A DNA stretch of 7,209 nucleotides from Candidatus Glassiibacteriota bacterium (GCA_016934095.1 JAFGTO010000203.1:1-7209); one strand, 5' to 3'; counted from the stretch's first letter, positions 1 through 6,143 are shown. Numbers and translations: made by a program. The notes: generated from the letters alone by a model not told the origin.

Positions 1-33
1 AAGGAATCTAACACTTCTTTGCCGGCCGTGAAA

Positions 34-60
34 GCCTCCCGGAAGAATCTCCGGGCAGGC
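34..60. other. Hairpin in the left flank, terminator-like
   Basis: CCCGGA (38-43) pairs with TCCGGG (50-55) across a 6-nt loop. The stem extends outward through GCCT (34-37) and AGGC (57-60), with one unpaired C at 56. A loose T-containing stretch follows (72-77) but there is no real T-run. It could be the terminator of a gene lying left of the window. I see no supportable gene in 1-68. Confidence 0.3.
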
Positions 61-68
61 AGCTCTCC

Positions 69-276
69 AGCTTGTTTAAGTATTAAGGAGTTAAGATATA
101 ATGGCTGTCAAGGGCCGTTTCCACTCTTGGGATAACAACCTGCGGCAAGAGAGCATTAATCGAATAACATATCCGAAATCTTACAGTTACATAGGAAACG
201 GCTTGCCTTGCCCTTGACAGCCCATGACGCAACAGATTTCACCACGGGGCGCTGAGGCCTTTTTGCAGCGCCTCTC
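69..276 (+). mobile_element. MITE-like nested palindromic repeat, copy 1
   Basis: This is a 208-bp non-coding element. Its core, 103-222, is exactly 120 bp: it begins GGCTGTCAAGGGCCGTTTCC and ends with the reverse complement of the same arm carrying 9 extra bases (CAAGGCAAG) after GGCTGTCAAGGG. A 54-bp tail (223-276) keeps the conserved ATTTCACCACGGG motif and a hairpin of GGCGCTG with CAGCGCC. The left 34 bp (69-102) align base for base, but weakly, with copy 2. TA follows the right end at 277-278; the left end is flanked by CC rather than TA, so that end has decayed or been rearranged. There is no coding capacity: the only open frame through it starts inside the tail and runs into the receptor relic. 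Movement would need a transposase supplied in trans. The family assignment is inferred from structure and copy number. Confidence 0.8.
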
Positions 277-373
277 TAATCAAGAGCTGACAAGGTATAT
301 TATATTGGGCCGTTGCAGAAAACAAACTTTTCGGACCAATGGCTCCACCGAACCTGACAGAAAAGAAAAAACC

Positions 374-1011
374 ATGAAAAAACCCCCGGAGTTAGTTCCT
401 GCCCTGTTCCCCGCGGATGAAGGCGGCAACCCGGAGGTCCTGGTCGATGGCGGCAAAGCCTGTTCCAGAGGGGTCGAGCTGGTGATCCAGAAGAAGCTGT
501 AGGAGGATTCCTACGGCCTGGTCAGAGGCTCGGTCTACCAGACCAGGTACCGCGGTCTCGACCGGGTTCGGAGAGACCGGATCAACGGCGAGCGCCACCC
601 GGACTACCATTCCCTGAACTTCCGCCTGGACCGCCGCTTTAATTTCAAGAGCTCCAACCTGATCCTTTACTGGGATATCTGGAATGTTTATAATCATAAA
701 AACATTGCAACCTATAAGCGCGTTGAAATATTTAGAATTTAGGGTATTAAGGCTGTCAAGGGCCGTTTCCACTCTTGGGACAACAAAATGAGTTAAGAAG
801 GCCTTAATTGCATAACATATAAAAATTCTTACAGTTACACTGGAAACGGCTTGCCTTGCCCTTGACAGCCCCTGAAGCAATAAATTTCACCACGGGCAGT
901 TGAGGTCATTTTGCAACGCCCCTCTATTACTGGAACGAGATTGAAAACAGGCGGGACAGGGAAGACCAGTGGGGCCTGCTGCCTGTATTCGGCCTGGAAT
1001 GGGAATTTTAA
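374..1011 (+). pseudogene. TonB-dependent receptor, C-terminal remnant, interrupted by a repeat
   Basis: This is the remains of an outer-membrane TonB-dependent receptor. Recognisable pieces are FPADEGGNPEVLVDGGKACS and RGVELVIQKKL up to an in-frame TAG (500-502). Then come EDSYGLVRGSVYQTRYRGLD and YHSLNFRLDRRFNFKSSNLI, followed by LYWDIWNVYNHKNIATY ending at 715. After the 209-bp element the same protein resumes at 925 as YYWNEIENRRDREDQWG and LLPVFGLEWEF, with stop TAA at 1009-1011. A C-terminal strand ending in an aromatic residue is typical of these barrels. Lesions are loss of the whole N-terminal plug and most of the barrel, the TAG, the insertion, and probably an internal deletion near 565-580, where RYRGLDRVRRDR joins INGERHPDYHSLN without the strands expected between them. 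The ATG at 374 is only where the readable frame can be traced back to, not a real start. The stop lies 20 bp before the transglutaminase gene, so the two were probably once one operon. The substrate is unknown. Confidence 0.82.
716..924 (+). mobile_element. MITE-like nested palindromic repeat, copy 2, inserted in receptor gene
   Basis: This copy has the same design and orientation as copy 1. The 120-bp palindromic core is 751-870, with perfect 12-bp ends GGCTGTCAAGGG and CCCTTGACAGCC. Before it lies a 35-bp left segment beginning AAGCGCGTTGAAATATT. After it lies a 54-bp tail with the GGGCAGTTG / CAACGCCC hairpin. The element sits between TAT (713-715) and TAT (925-927). Keeping one TAT and removing 209 bp restores the codon series for ATYYWNE, so the target duplication is TA or TAT; the exact ends cannot be separated from the duplication. 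Within the core, TTGGGACAACAA, TGCATAACATAT and ACAGTTACA are shared with other copies, while the bases between them vary. No protein is encoded. Confidence 0.88.
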
Positions 1012-1031
1012 CCTGAGCCACGGAGAAAACC

Positions 1032-2834
1032 ATGTCCGGTATTTACCAGAAAGCTGCACTGTGGATGATCTTCATCCTGGCCTGCCCTCTGTGGGCCGCG
1101 GCAGAAGAAGGACCGGAGATCAAGACGCATTCCCAGGTGATCACCGAACCACGGGCGGAATACGCCATCGAGGTGGGCGGCACCCTGGACCCGGAAAACG
1201 TGGAGGTGGTGATCGAGAACCTGGGCGACACCCCGGTAATCGACCCGCGGCTGAGTGTCAACGGACTCTACGACTGGTACGATATCGCTGCTATGACCGG
1301 GGAGATCACCGCCGGCTGCGACACGGAAGAGGAAAAAGCCCTGGCCATCTGGCAGTGGGTGCACTGGAAGCGCTTCCAGCGCTCACCCCAGGACCACAGC
1401 GCCCTGCACCCGGTCAGGGCGATGAACGGTTACGGCTATGGCATCTGCGGGCATACGGCAGCCTGGCTCAAGGCCCTCTGGGCTGCGGCCGGCCTGCAGG
1501 CGAGGGTCCAGGAGATCTGGGGGCACACCATCTCCGAGGTCTACTACGACGGCGGCTGGCACATGCTGGACGGCAATGTCAAGGTCTTCTACCTGGCCCG
1601 CGACAACCGCACCATCGCCAGCCTGGCCGAGCTGGAAAAGGATGCCTGGCTGATCGAGCGGACCATACACCCGCGCGACCCCTGGGTCCGCCAGCCCGAC
1701 CCGCCGGGCCGCAACCGGGAATTCGTCCGCTACATTGTCTCCTACAAAGACAACTACGAGGAGCACAGCTACGACAGCGAGATCGGCAGGGACTACAACA
1801 TGTCCTGCACCCTCAAGCCGGGTGAGAAGCTCATCCGCTGGTGGGAGCCGGTGCTGAACAAGCACGAGGGCCGGGACAAGCGGCCGCTGGTCCCGGAAAG
1901 GTACGCCAACGGCCAACTGGTCTGGGAGCCGGACCTGGAAAAGACCGACGTGCTGGACTACCTCAGGGTGATCGAGAATGTCACCACCAGGCAGCGGGAC
2001 AGCCAGGGCCCGGCGATCCACGTGGCAGAGCTGCACAGCCGGCTCAACACCCGCCCGGCCCGCTTCACCATCCCCATCCACAGCCCCTACCCGGTGGTGG
2101 GGGGGAGGTTCTGGTGCAGCCTGGTCAAGGAGGGCAGCGGAGACAACCTGGCCAGTGTCTTTTTCGGCGAGCCGGAGCTCGGCCCGGGCGGCCTGTATAC
2201 TTTCCGCTGGGGCAGCGGGACAGAAAATCTCGAACTGGACCTCGACCAGAGCCTGCTCTCCGCGGCACCGGTCTATGACTATGCTGTCGGGTTCGCCCTG
2301 AAAGGCAGCGGCGAGTCCGACCCGCCGGCCCAGGCCGGGGTGGGCTGGTTCAAGTCGGTCAGCGACCTCCAGGTCTCGCCCCACAGCCTGCCGGCGCTCT
2401 CGACCGGCAGGAACGTGGTCCGCTACCGGGACAGCTCGCCCGGCCCGAGGACAGTGCGGATTACCCACTCCTGGCGCGAAACGACAGGCAATCGACCGCC
2501 GGGCCGGGTAACCGAGGCGGTCTCACCGGCCGGGCCGGCCCCGGTGAAAAAGCTGGCCCCCACCCTCAAATGGAGCCCAGCCGCCGACCCGGAACCGGGG
2601 GACCGGGTGGCCGACTACCAGGTGATGGTCAGCCTGAGGCCGGACTGCCGCTGGCCGGTGTCGATGACCCTCTTTCAGAATGTCGGCTCGGACAAGTGCG
2701 AGTGGAAAGTCCCGGAGAGTTTTCTCAACCCGGGGACCACCTACTACTGGAGGGTGCGGGCCAGGGACGACAAGGGCCATATCGGGGAGTGGGGCCGGGT
2801 TTTTGCCTTTACCACCTCTGCCGGGGCCAAATGA
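1032..2834 (+). CDS. Exported transglutaminase-like protein with C-terminal Fn3-like domain
   Basis: This is a 600-residue protein. Residues 1-24 form a signal peptide: a hydrophobic stretch (ALWMIFILACPLW), then AAA before EE. A transglutaminase-like papain-fold domain spans about 95-210. Cys139 lies in GYGICGHTAAW, His165 in IWGHTISEVYYDGGWHMLDG, and Asp180 at the LDGN turn, which together fit a Cys-His-Asp triad. About 340-480 is a beta-rich region I cannot name. About 506-596 looks like a fibronectin type III-like domain (TTYYWRVRARDDKGHIGEWG, FAFTT). Known relatives of this fold act as proteases, amidases or cross-linkers; the substrate here cannot be read from the sequence. The ATG at 1032 follows GGAG (1022-1025) by 6 nt and directly precedes the signal peptide. 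The gene starts 20 bp after the dead receptor, so its original promoter probably lay upstream of that receptor. The fold assignment is firm, the exact activity is not. Confidence 0.85.
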   Translation: MSGIYQKAALWMIFILACPLWAAAEEGPEIKTHSQVITEPRAEYAIEVGGTLDPENVEVVIENLGDTPVIDPRLSVNGLYDWYDIAAMTGEITAGCDTEEEKALAIWQWVHWKRFQRSPQDHSALHPVRAMNGYGYGICGHTAAWLKALWAAAGLQARVQEIWGHTISEVYYDGGWHMLDGNVKVFYLARDNRTIASLAELEKDAWLIERTIHPRDPWVRQPDPPGRNREFVRYIVSYKDNYEEHSYDSEIGRDYNMSCTLKPGEKLIRWWEPVLNKHEGRDKRPLVPERYANGQLVWEPDLEKTDVLDYLRVIENVTTRQRDSQGPAIHVAELHSRLNTRPARFTIPIHSPYPVVGGRFWCSLVKEGSGDNLASVFFGEPELGPGGLYTFRWGSGTENLELDLDQSLLSAAPVYDYAVGFALKGSGESDPPAQAGVGWFKSVSDLQVSPHSLPALSTGRNVVRYRDSSPGPRTVRITHSWRETTGNRPPGRVTEAVSPAGPAPVKKLAPTLKWSPAADPEPGDRVADYQVMVSLRPDCRWPVSMTLFQNVGSDKCEWKVPESFLNPGTTYYWRVRARDDKGHIGEWGRVFAFTTSAGAK

Positions 2835-2841
2835 GCCGGAC

Positions 2842-2869
2842 GGTTTTCAGGTTCCGGGCTGAAAAAACC
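2842..2869 (+). terminator. Terminator-like imperfect hairpin after the transglutaminase gene
   Basis: GGTTTTCAG (2842-2850) pairs with CTGAAAAAACC (2859-2869) across an 8-nt loop, leaving two A residues bulged. It begins 7 bp after the TGA at 2832-2834. There is no T-run downstream, so it is not a classical rho-independent terminator. Confidence 0.3.
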
Positions 2870-2926
2870 ATCCATGAGCATGGCAGACTTCCTGGAGCGG
2901 CACCTGCAGGCACCGGGCTAAAAGAC

Positions 2927-2955
2927 TTGAACCCCGCAGCGACTGAATATATCAT
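2927..2955 (+). promoter_or_regulatory. Likely sigma-70-type promoter for the small membrane protein gene
   Basis: A -35-like TTGAAC (2927-2932), a 17-nt spacer and a -10-like TATCAT (2950-2955) match the consensus at 4 and 5 of 6 positions. Transcription would begin near 2962 and leave a leader of about 140 nt before the ATG at 3104. Spacing and position support it; no experimental signal is visible. Confidence 0.45.
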
Positions 2956-2965
2956 TGTTCCACGG

Positions 2966-2978
2966 CCCGTTAAACGGG
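2966..2978. promoter_or_regulatory. Palindrome CCCGTTAAACGGG, possible operator
   Basis: This perfect 6-bp inverted repeat with one central base lies just downstream of the predicted start of transcription. The position suits a repressor site. It could also form a short RNA hairpin. The binding protein is unknown. Confidence 0.35.
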
Positions 2979-3103
2979 TCGCCTCCGTTCGTCAAGACAT
3001 TCACTCTGTAGGCTCGTGTGCTTTCTTCCGGGACACCGGTCCCGCTTTCCGGGATGCAAGCCGGACTGCGGTCTGTCGAAAAGAGAAAGGAGGGTTGCAG
3101 AAA

Positions 3104-3514
3104 ATGAAAAGAGGCATCCTGGCAGTGGCGGCCGTCTTTATCTCGTGGGCATTGTTGGATTTTGTCATCCACTGGCTGATTCTCGGCTGCACGTACGCTG
3201 CCACCGCCCAGCTCTGGCGGCCCATGGAAGAGATGAAAATGGGGCTGATGTATTTCAACTCTCTGGTAGTGGCGATAATCTTTGTCTATCTCTACGCAAG
3301 GTACATTGCCGGCAAGGGAGTATGCACGGGAGTGGCCTACGGCCTGCTGATGGGTATCATGTGGGGGATCTCGATGGGTTACGGCACCTATTCGGTGATG
3401 CCCATTCCGTACTATATGGCACTGGTCTGGTTTCTCGGCACAGTGGTCGAGATGACCCTGGCGGGTCTGTGGGTGGGCTTGATAATCAGGGAGCCGGCGG
3501 GAGAGAGCGCCTGA
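3104..3514 (+). CDS. Small four-helix integral membrane protein, function unknown
   Basis: This is a 136-residue hydrophobic protein. Predicted membrane segments are at about 5-28, 46-66, 72-93 and 101-127, with a short polar loop between the first two (QLWRPMEEMKM). Small residues recur in the third segment (GVAYGLLMGIMWGISMGYG), followed by MPIPYY before the fourth. I recall similar small proteins annotated only as hypothetical, several sharing a LWRPMEEM-like loop, but cannot assign a named family or function. The start at ATG 3104 is chosen because AAAGGAGG (3086-3093) lies 10 nt upstream and the first helix begins at once. A longer in-frame extension to the left has no such signal. It probably has its own promoter (2927-2955). 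It converges with the epimerase gene, the stops being separated by only 13 bp. Confidence 0.75.
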   Translation: MKRGILAVAAVFISWALLDFVIHWLILGCTYAATAQLWRPMEEMKMGLMYFNSLVVAIIFVYLYARYIAGKGVCTGVAYGLLMGIMWGISMGYGTYSVMPIPYYMALVWFLGTVVEMTLAGLWVGLIIREPAGESA

Positions 3515-3527
3515 TTTAGAGGTAATC

Positions 3528-4556
3528 TCAACCTGCGGGCCTCACCCCCAGGCCGGGTTCCGCGGGGAGGGTGAGCCTGCACCTGTCGAATTTCATGCCC
3601 ACGAAAGGGTCCTGCTCGAGCAGGGTGTTGCCGTCCAGGTCCAGGTAGTCCGCCAGCGGGCTGATCTGCCCGGCGGCGCTCAGGCTGATGCTGGATTCGA
3701 CCATGCAGCCGAGCATGACTTTCAGCCCCAGTGCCCGGGCGCAGGCGATCATCTTGAGGGCGTGGCGGATACCGCCGCATTTGGTCAGCTTGATATTGAT
3801 ACCGTCGAACCGGCCGCATAATTGCGGGACATCCTCCAGCCGCAGGCACGATTCATCGGCGATAACCGGCAGCGGGCTCCGGCTGTGCAGCCACTTCATG
3901 CCGTCGATGTCGCCGGCCGGCAGCGGCTGCTCGACAAACTCCACCTCGTAGTCCACCAGTATCCTGATCATCTCCAGGGCCTGACGGGGTTCCCAGGCGG
4001 CGTTGGCATCCACTCGGACAACCGCCCGGGGCGCTTCGCTGCGCACCAGGTCCATCACTTCCAGGTCGTTCGGCCCGCCGAGCTTTATTTTCAGCACCGG
4101 CCAGTCCGCCACCAGGCGCAGCTGGTCGTGCAGGGCTTCCGTTCCATCCAGGTAGAGGGTGAAATTCGAAAGCGGGGTATCCTTTGCCCTCAGTCCCAGC
4201 ATGCAGTGCAGGGGTTTTTCGCAGAGCTTGCCCTGCAGGTCGTAAAGGGCCATCTCGACCGCCGCCTTTGCCGACCAGTTCCTCCCCAGGGCCCTGTCCA
4301 GCTCTTCCACCAGGCGCTCAGCGCGCCAGGGGTCCCCGGCCTTCCGGACTACCGGGGCGAGGGTCTCCAGGGCTGCCAGCACGGTACGCTGGTTTTCGCC
4401 ATAGATGAAGAACGGCGCAGACTCCCCCAGCCCGGTAACGCCCTCGTGCTCCAGCCGCACCAGCACGTTGTGGAAAACATCATCGGAGAACCCCTCGTGG
4501 GCGATGTTCAAGGTGTTTCTTACCCTCAGCTCCAGGGGCTCATAGCTTATCTCCAC
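3528..4556 (-). CDS. Dipeptide epimerase (L-Ala-D/L-Glu epimerase type), enolase superfamily
   Basis: This is a 342-residue cytoplasmic enzyme, a normal full length for the family. Such enzymes invert the C-terminal residue of a dipeptide such as L-Ala-D-Glu, in recycling of murein peptides or use of other dipeptides. An N-terminal capping domain (about 1-120) precedes the barrel. Visible active-site parts are the KxK motif Lys156/Lys158 (VLKIKLG), metal ligands Asp183 (VDANAAW), Glu209 (EFVEQPL) and Asp234 (IADES), and the second catalytic lysine in NIKLTKCGG (256, less likely 259). CMVESS (284-289) and Asp306/Asp308 in LDLDGN also fit. The DxD pair is the feature that binds the dipeptide amino end in known epimerases, which favours this over muconate cycloisomerase or OSB synthase. 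The start is GTG, with GGGAG nine bases before it. The dipeptide specificity cannot be read from sequence. Confidence 0.88.
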   Translation of the reverse strand: MEISYEPLELRVRNTLNIAHEGFSDDVFHNVLVRLEHEGVTGLGESAPFFIYGENQRTVLAALETLAPVVRKAGDPWRAERLVEELDRALGRNWSAKAAVEMALYDLQGKLCEKPLHCMLGLRAKDTPLSNFTLYLDGTEALHDQLRLVADWPVLKIKLGGPNDLEVMDLVRSEAPRAVVRVDANAAWEPRQALEMIRILVDYEVEFVEQPLPAGDIDGMKWLHSRSPLPVIADESCLRLEDVPQLCGRFDGINIKLTKCGGIRHALKMIACARALGLKVMLGCMVESSISLSAAGQISPLADYLDLDGNTLLEQDPFVGMKFDRCRLTLPAEPGLGVRPAG

Positions 4557-4602
4557 GTTCCGCTTCTCCCTGCGAATTGTCTTTGATGAGATGTTAGAGC
4601 GA

Positions 4603-4722
4603 TTGTCAAAAGTTTTTACCTTTTAAAATAAATTGCAGGGGGCACGGGTCAGGGCGGAGAACCCGTGAGGAAGGTTTCCGCCCTCCCCCGAAAAAAATCA
4701 ATTCGGAAAATTATTTTGACAA
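4603..4722. repeat. Inverted-repeat-bounded structured intergenic block
   Basis: TTGTCAAAA (4603-4611) and TTTTGACAA (4714-4722) form perfect 9-bp inverted ends of a 120-bp block between the peptidase and epimerase genes. Inside are two overlapping stems. CACGGGT (4643-4649) pairs with ACCCGTG (4661-4667), and AGGGCGGA (4651-4658) pairs with TCCGCCCT (4677-4684), extended inward by AACC (4660-4663) and GGTT (4673-4676). The two share bases and cannot form together. A third small stem is CCGAA / TTCGG (4688-4706). On the minus strand this block would lie in the leader of the epimerase transcript. It may be a switching leader, a degenerate insertion or a protein-binding region. A minus-strand TTGACA (4609-4604) has no convincing -10 partner. 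Confidence 0.4.
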
Positions 4723-4744
4723 CCACTATAAATATAATACATTC

Positions 4745-4789
4745 CGCCGCACTGCCGGTTAATTATCTCGCGCCCGGCCTGAAGCGGCG
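4745..4789 (-). terminator. Two-part stem just after the peptidase stop codon
   Basis: CGCCGC (4745-4750) pairs with GCGGCG (4784-4789), and inside it GCCGG (4754-4758) pairs with CCGGC (4774-4778). It begins 4 bp past the minus-strand TGA (4796-4794). AT-rich sequence follows on the minus strand but no uninterrupted T-run, so it may stabilise the mRNA end or weakly terminate. If it terminates, the epimerase gene needs its own promoter. Confidence 0.35.
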
Positions 4790-4793
4790 CAGG

Positions 4794-5927
4794 TCACTCT
4801 TTCCAGTTTCCGCGGCGAACTCCCGGCTTTCCCCGGAAGCCGCCCGGCTCGAGGCCGATCCTCAGCAGCTCGCGGTACATGATCAGGTGGGTATCCAGGA
4901 TGCCCTCGTAACCGATCGCCCATTCCAGGCTGTCCGAGCAGCCCTGGGGGCCCTCGAAAGTTATGCACATTGCCCCGGATAAATGGTAGACTGCATCTGT
5001 CAGGTCCATGGCCCAGTCTGCCCGGGCGTCCTCGATCGACCTGGTGAAGTGGCACGCGGGCACGCCCTCTTTTTTCATCACCTCCAGGTAGCGGTCGGCT
5101 ATTTCTTTGCTCCTGAGTTTCATCGCCGGCGGGACAAAGGCGCATAAGAGGAACTCGCCGCGCTCCTCGTGCGAGTGGACATTGACCACGAAGTCCGGGG
5201 CTTCCAGCCTGGCCAGGCGCAGGATGGCCCGGGTCTCCTCGGCCATCGGGAAAAACATGTCATCGCACTGCAGGTTGACCCCCTGGTCGTTGAAATACCC
5301 GCCCAGGAAGCCGACATCACCCACCATGGGGTGGAACTCTTTGACCCACGGCCAGTTGTACAGCTTCCCCGCGGAGGTGGTGCCCTGGCCGTAATAGTGC
5401 ATGGTGTCCGCCGGCAGGCCGACAAAACCGTCCTTCGCCACCCTGGCCCTGCCATCCGGGTTGCAGCAGGGCATGATTACCAGGCGGAAGCGCGAGGCTT
5501 TTTCGGCCAGCTCGGGCCAGGCCCGGCCCCGCAAGTCGCTGCCGGTCTCCATGACCCGGATCAGGTTAAGCGCCCCGGCCACGGTCTCGACCTCGGCCCC
5601 GTGCACCCCGGCCACGACCATCAGCACCGGCTTGGCACCCGGCGCCCTGAGTGCGAAAGCCTCCGGGTGGTGGCTCAGTGCGGCCGAGGCGAAATTGGCC
5701 GTGCGCCTGTAAGGGTCCGCCTCCCCGTAGCTGACCGAGTAAACCGGGCGCCCCCCGGCGGATACCGCTTCCAGCCTCACCACTCCCCTGGTTACCGCGC
5801 CTACCGCCTCCCCGACATCCTCGACCCGCGATCTGAAAAACTCCGGCACGGGTCGGGCCAAAGCGCCGGCGGCAGGCAATAATACGAGCAGCAGGACAGC
5901 ACTTGAACGCAAAACGCAGGGGGGCAT
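4794..5927 (-). CDS. Exported M14-family zinc carboxypeptidase-like protein
   Basis: This is a 377-residue protein. Residues 1-25 are a signal peptide (LRSSAVLLLVLLPAAGALA before RPVPEF), so it acts outside the cytoplasm. The M14 zinc site is visible as His109 and Glu112 in VVAGVHGAEVE, with His251 in VVNVHSHEERG. NPDGR (156-160) is the motif common in bacterial M14 peptidases after the zinc pair. Glu325 in MCITFEGPQG sits where the general-base glutamate is expected. M14 enzymes remove C-terminal residues from peptides; some cleave murein peptides or deacylate aspartyl/glutamyl groups. The true substrate is not readable here. The start ATG (5927-5925) is preceded on the minus strand by GAGG with 6 nt spacing. 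It lies upstream of the dipeptide epimerase on the same strand, with a 237-bp gap, which suggests but does not prove a shared role in peptide turnover. Confidence 0.83.
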   Translation of the reverse strand: MPPCVLRSSAVLLLVLLPAAGALARPVPEFFRSRVEDVGEAVGAVTRGVVRLEAVSAGGRPVYSVSYGEADPYRRTANFASAALSHHPEAFALRAPGAKPVLMVVAGVHGAEVETVAGALNLIRVMETGSDLRGRAWPELAEKASRFRLVIMPCCNPDGRARVAKDGFVGLPADTMHYYGQGTTSAGKLYNWPWVKEFHPMVGDVGFLGGYFNDQGVNLQCDDMFFPMAEETRAILRLARLEAPDFVVNVHSHEERGEFLLCAFVPPAMKLRSKEIADRYLEVMKKEGVPACHFTRSIEDARADWAMDLTDAVYHLSGAMCITFEGPQGCSDSLEWAIGYEGILDTHLIMYRELLRIGLEPGGFRGKPGVRRGNWKE

Positions 5928-5948
5928 GTTACACCTCAGGCTCGGGGG

Positions 5949-5975
5949 TAATTCTCAGCGGCGTCGCAATGTCAA
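5949..5975 (-). promoter_or_regulatory. Possible promoter of the M14 peptidase gene
   Basis: On the minus strand a perfect TTGACA (5975-5970) lies about 45 bp before the ATG. A weak -10 candidate (GAATTA, 5954-5949) follows at 15 nt. The -35 match is exact, the -10 is poor, so this is tentative. Confidence 0.25.
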
Positions 5976-6026
5976 GAAAAAAACCGGTACCAGGGACAAG
6001 GTCTGCTTATTGCAAACAAAAAGGAT

Positions 6027-6076
6027 GCCTGAAATCACCCAACGTTATATACTAATAGCCTGAAAAAAGTTATACT
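6027..6076. repeat. Pair of imperfect direct repeats, GCCTGAAA plus GTTATA..CT
   Basis: GCCTGAAA (6027-6034) is followed by GTTATATACT (6044-6053). GCCTGAAA recurs at 6058-6065, followed by GTTATACT (6069-6076). The spacing between the two blocks differs between copies (9 and 3 nt). They lie in the divergent region between the peptidase and esterase genes and could be binding sites for one regulator. Confidence 0.3.
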
Positions 6077-6096
6077 GATCCCGGGCTGCAGGAGTC

Positions 6097-6133
6097 TTCT
6101 CATTTTCGTAAATACCGGTTGCAAAAATGAGAA
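6097..6133. other. Perfect 10-bp inverted repeat with 17-nt loop
   Basis: TTCTCATTTT (6097-6106) and AAAATGAGAA (6124-6133) are exact reverse complements. The AT-rich stem could be a protein-binding palindrome or a modest RNA hairpin. No T-run follows on either strand beyond the stem itself. Confidence 0.4.
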
Positions 6134-6143
6134 TACACCGTGT

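Noticed and set aside
277..373. AT-rich TATATTATATT stretch as a promoter for the receptor relic
   Set aside because: There is no matching -35 at a usual distance, and the downstream frame is a truncated pseudogene without a real start. The stretch may be decayed receptor or flank sequence.
224..502. A 92-codon frame as an independent gene
   Set aside because: It starts inside the tail of repeat copy 1 and ends at the TAG within the receptor relic. Its second half is receptor sequence, not a separate protein.
69..924. CRISPR array
   Set aside because: The repeats are few, more than 200 bp long, internally palindromic and in mixed orientation, with one inside a gene. There are no regularly spaced short repeats.
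1383..2468. Long open frame on the minus strand (361 codons)
   Set aside because: It lies wholly opposite the transglutaminase-like gene, has the composition of a GC-rich antisense frame, and shows no motif or ribosome-binding site. The plus-strand protein has a signal peptide and a catalytic triad.
2874..2921. A 15-codon ATG-TAA frame (MSMADFLERHLQAPG)
   Set aside because: It is too short to support, has no ribosome-binding site, and nothing else suggests a translated leader peptide.
3822..4586. Plus-strand open frame of 254 codons opposite the epimerase, and similar ones at 5169-5882 (+) and 6440-7192 (-)
   Set aside because: Each mirrors a gene with clear active-site motifs on the other strand. 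They are shadows of biased codon use.
4717..4744. Plus-strand promoter from TTGACA (4716-4721) and TATAAT (4732-4737)
   Set aside because: The spacing is only about 10 nt, and no plus-strand gene lies downstream; it would read into the 3' end of the peptidase gene in antisense.
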